From assembly GCA_905373085.1 (NCBI GenBank), contig CAJPRR010000145.1, forward strand, positions 1 through 5,450: a DNA stretch of 5,450 nucleotides. Reading direction: 5' to 3'. Origin of the DNA: an uncultured Selenomonas sp. Lineage in GTDB: Bacteria > Bacillota > Negativicutes > Selenomonadales > Selenomonadaceae. The notes beneath the pieces are model-generated. The model saw nothing but the letters and a program-made list of their open reading frames with translations, was not told the origin of the DNA and did not search any database. Each line of letters opens with the position of its first letter. The first letter of the stretch is position 1. Shown here in pieces: positions 4,969 through 5,450 of the stretch. The position numbers were made by a program, and so were the translations under genes.

Positions 4969-5450
4969 GATGCTCAGCCTCCTTCCGATGTCCGCTCTTG
5001 AACGCGCTGCTGCCTGTGAGATTCTGCAGGAGAATCTTGCGCGACTCTTTGTAGGCGCTGCCGAATCAGCCGTCCTTTGCTCAGAAGGAGTGCATCGAGA
5101 TTCTACAGTGCCGTTTCAGTGAAAAGTGTGCGTGGGAGGCTGATGGAAAGGCTGTCCTCGTCAAGGGCTGCCATCACTTCCTCAGTCGGAGCATCTTCTG
5201 CCGCCGTTTCTGTCTGGATCGGCTCATTCGTCCCTGTGTCCCCACAGGAAGCCTCGTTCTCCCCATCCTCGGACGTGAAGCCCGCCTCGCGCAGTGCCGT
5301 CCGCACACGCGCCACCGTCGCTTCGTCAGCCCCATTGTCGAAGCAAAGGCTGCCATCCTTCGTAATTTCGAATGCGCCGACCTTGTAGGAAAAGCTCGGT
5401 GCGCCGCAGTAGGCAGGCTTCGTGTCGAGCACCTTGCTGACTACCGCGAC
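4952..5450 (-). pseudogene. Broken virulence-related protein gene (phage/mobile-element family), with nonsense codon and internal deletion
   Basis: The frame enters from the right edge on the minus strand. VSKVLDTKPAYCGAPSFSY followed by KVGAFEITKDGSL matches the N-terminal motif (YxGxPSFxY) of proteins annotated virulence-related in prophages of Clostridia and Negativicutes. The frame continues through an acidic linker to LPRTLFTETAL and stops at TAG (5105-5103). Beyond the stop the same frame still reads sensible residues (NLDALLLSKGRLI). Near 5060-5075 the coding signal jumps to another frame: FGSAYKESRKILLQNLTGSS, then AFKSGHRKEAEHHAVSE, ending at TAA 4954-4952. That is the expected C-terminus of the family. 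The middle of the family is therefore missing and out of frame, and a GAG-to-TAG type change lies before it. The true start is outside the window. The function of the family is not established despite its name. Confidence 0.68.

Noticed and set aside
4757..5388. Two overlapping plus-strand open frames rich in Ser and Arg
   Set aside because: They are antisense to DUF4314 and the broken virulence-related gene; their Ser/Arg-rich, low-complexity content is typical of shadows in GC-rich DNA.
1..5450. CRISPR array, tRNA, rRNA or retron RNA
   Set aside because: No regularly spaced repeats, cloverleaf or reverse transcriptase motifs were seen on either strand.

Overview
The window suggests a Gram-negative-type (diderm) Firmicute, most likely one of the Negativicutes such as a Selenomonas relative. 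This is inference from two signals. The left edge holds a piece of what looks like a filamentous-haemagglutinin/CdiA-type secreted protein, which needs an outer membrane. The right part carries small gene families (virulence-related protein, DUF4314, DUF5049) typical of prophages and mobile elements of Clostridia and Negativicutes. Nothing here identifies the species.

Layout from left to right. Bases 1-181 are the interrupted 3' part of the haemagglutinin-like gene (+). Bases 182-1455 are a complete IS3-family insertion sequence on the minus strand. It has imperfect terminal inverted repeats (28 of 39 positions), orfA, orfB, an A7 slippage site between them and an intact DDE triad. No clear target duplication is visible, and the haemagglutinin frame does not resume beyond the element. 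Bases 1456-1615 are an AT-rich leader with a 6+6 bp palindrome and a strong ribosome binding site. Bases 1616-4072 (+) encode one 818-residue protein: an N-terminal SIR2-like NADase domain, a central P-loop NTPase of STAND/AAA type, and a helical C-terminal region. This architecture belongs to single-protein anti-phage abortive-infection systems of the SIR2-STAND (AVAST type V-like) class. Bases 4084-4110 form a perfect 9-bp hairpin between convergent genes, and base composition changes abruptly from AT-rich to GC-rich there. Bases 4123-5450 hold a minus-strand cluster: a virulence-related protein gene now broken by a stop codon and a deletion, DUF4314, DUF5049 (joined by an ATGA overlap), and an unrecognised 92-residue gene.

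The picture is an AT-rich, probably horizontally acquired defence gene lodged between an IS element and a decaying phage-type gene cluster. The proposed mechanism is that the C-terminal region senses an invader component, the NTPase oligomerises, and the SIR2 domain depletes NAD+, stopping growth of the infected cell. The SIR2 and P-loop motifs are seen directly; the defence role and trigger are inferred. No partner gene such as HerA, ThsB or an Argonaute is present in the window.
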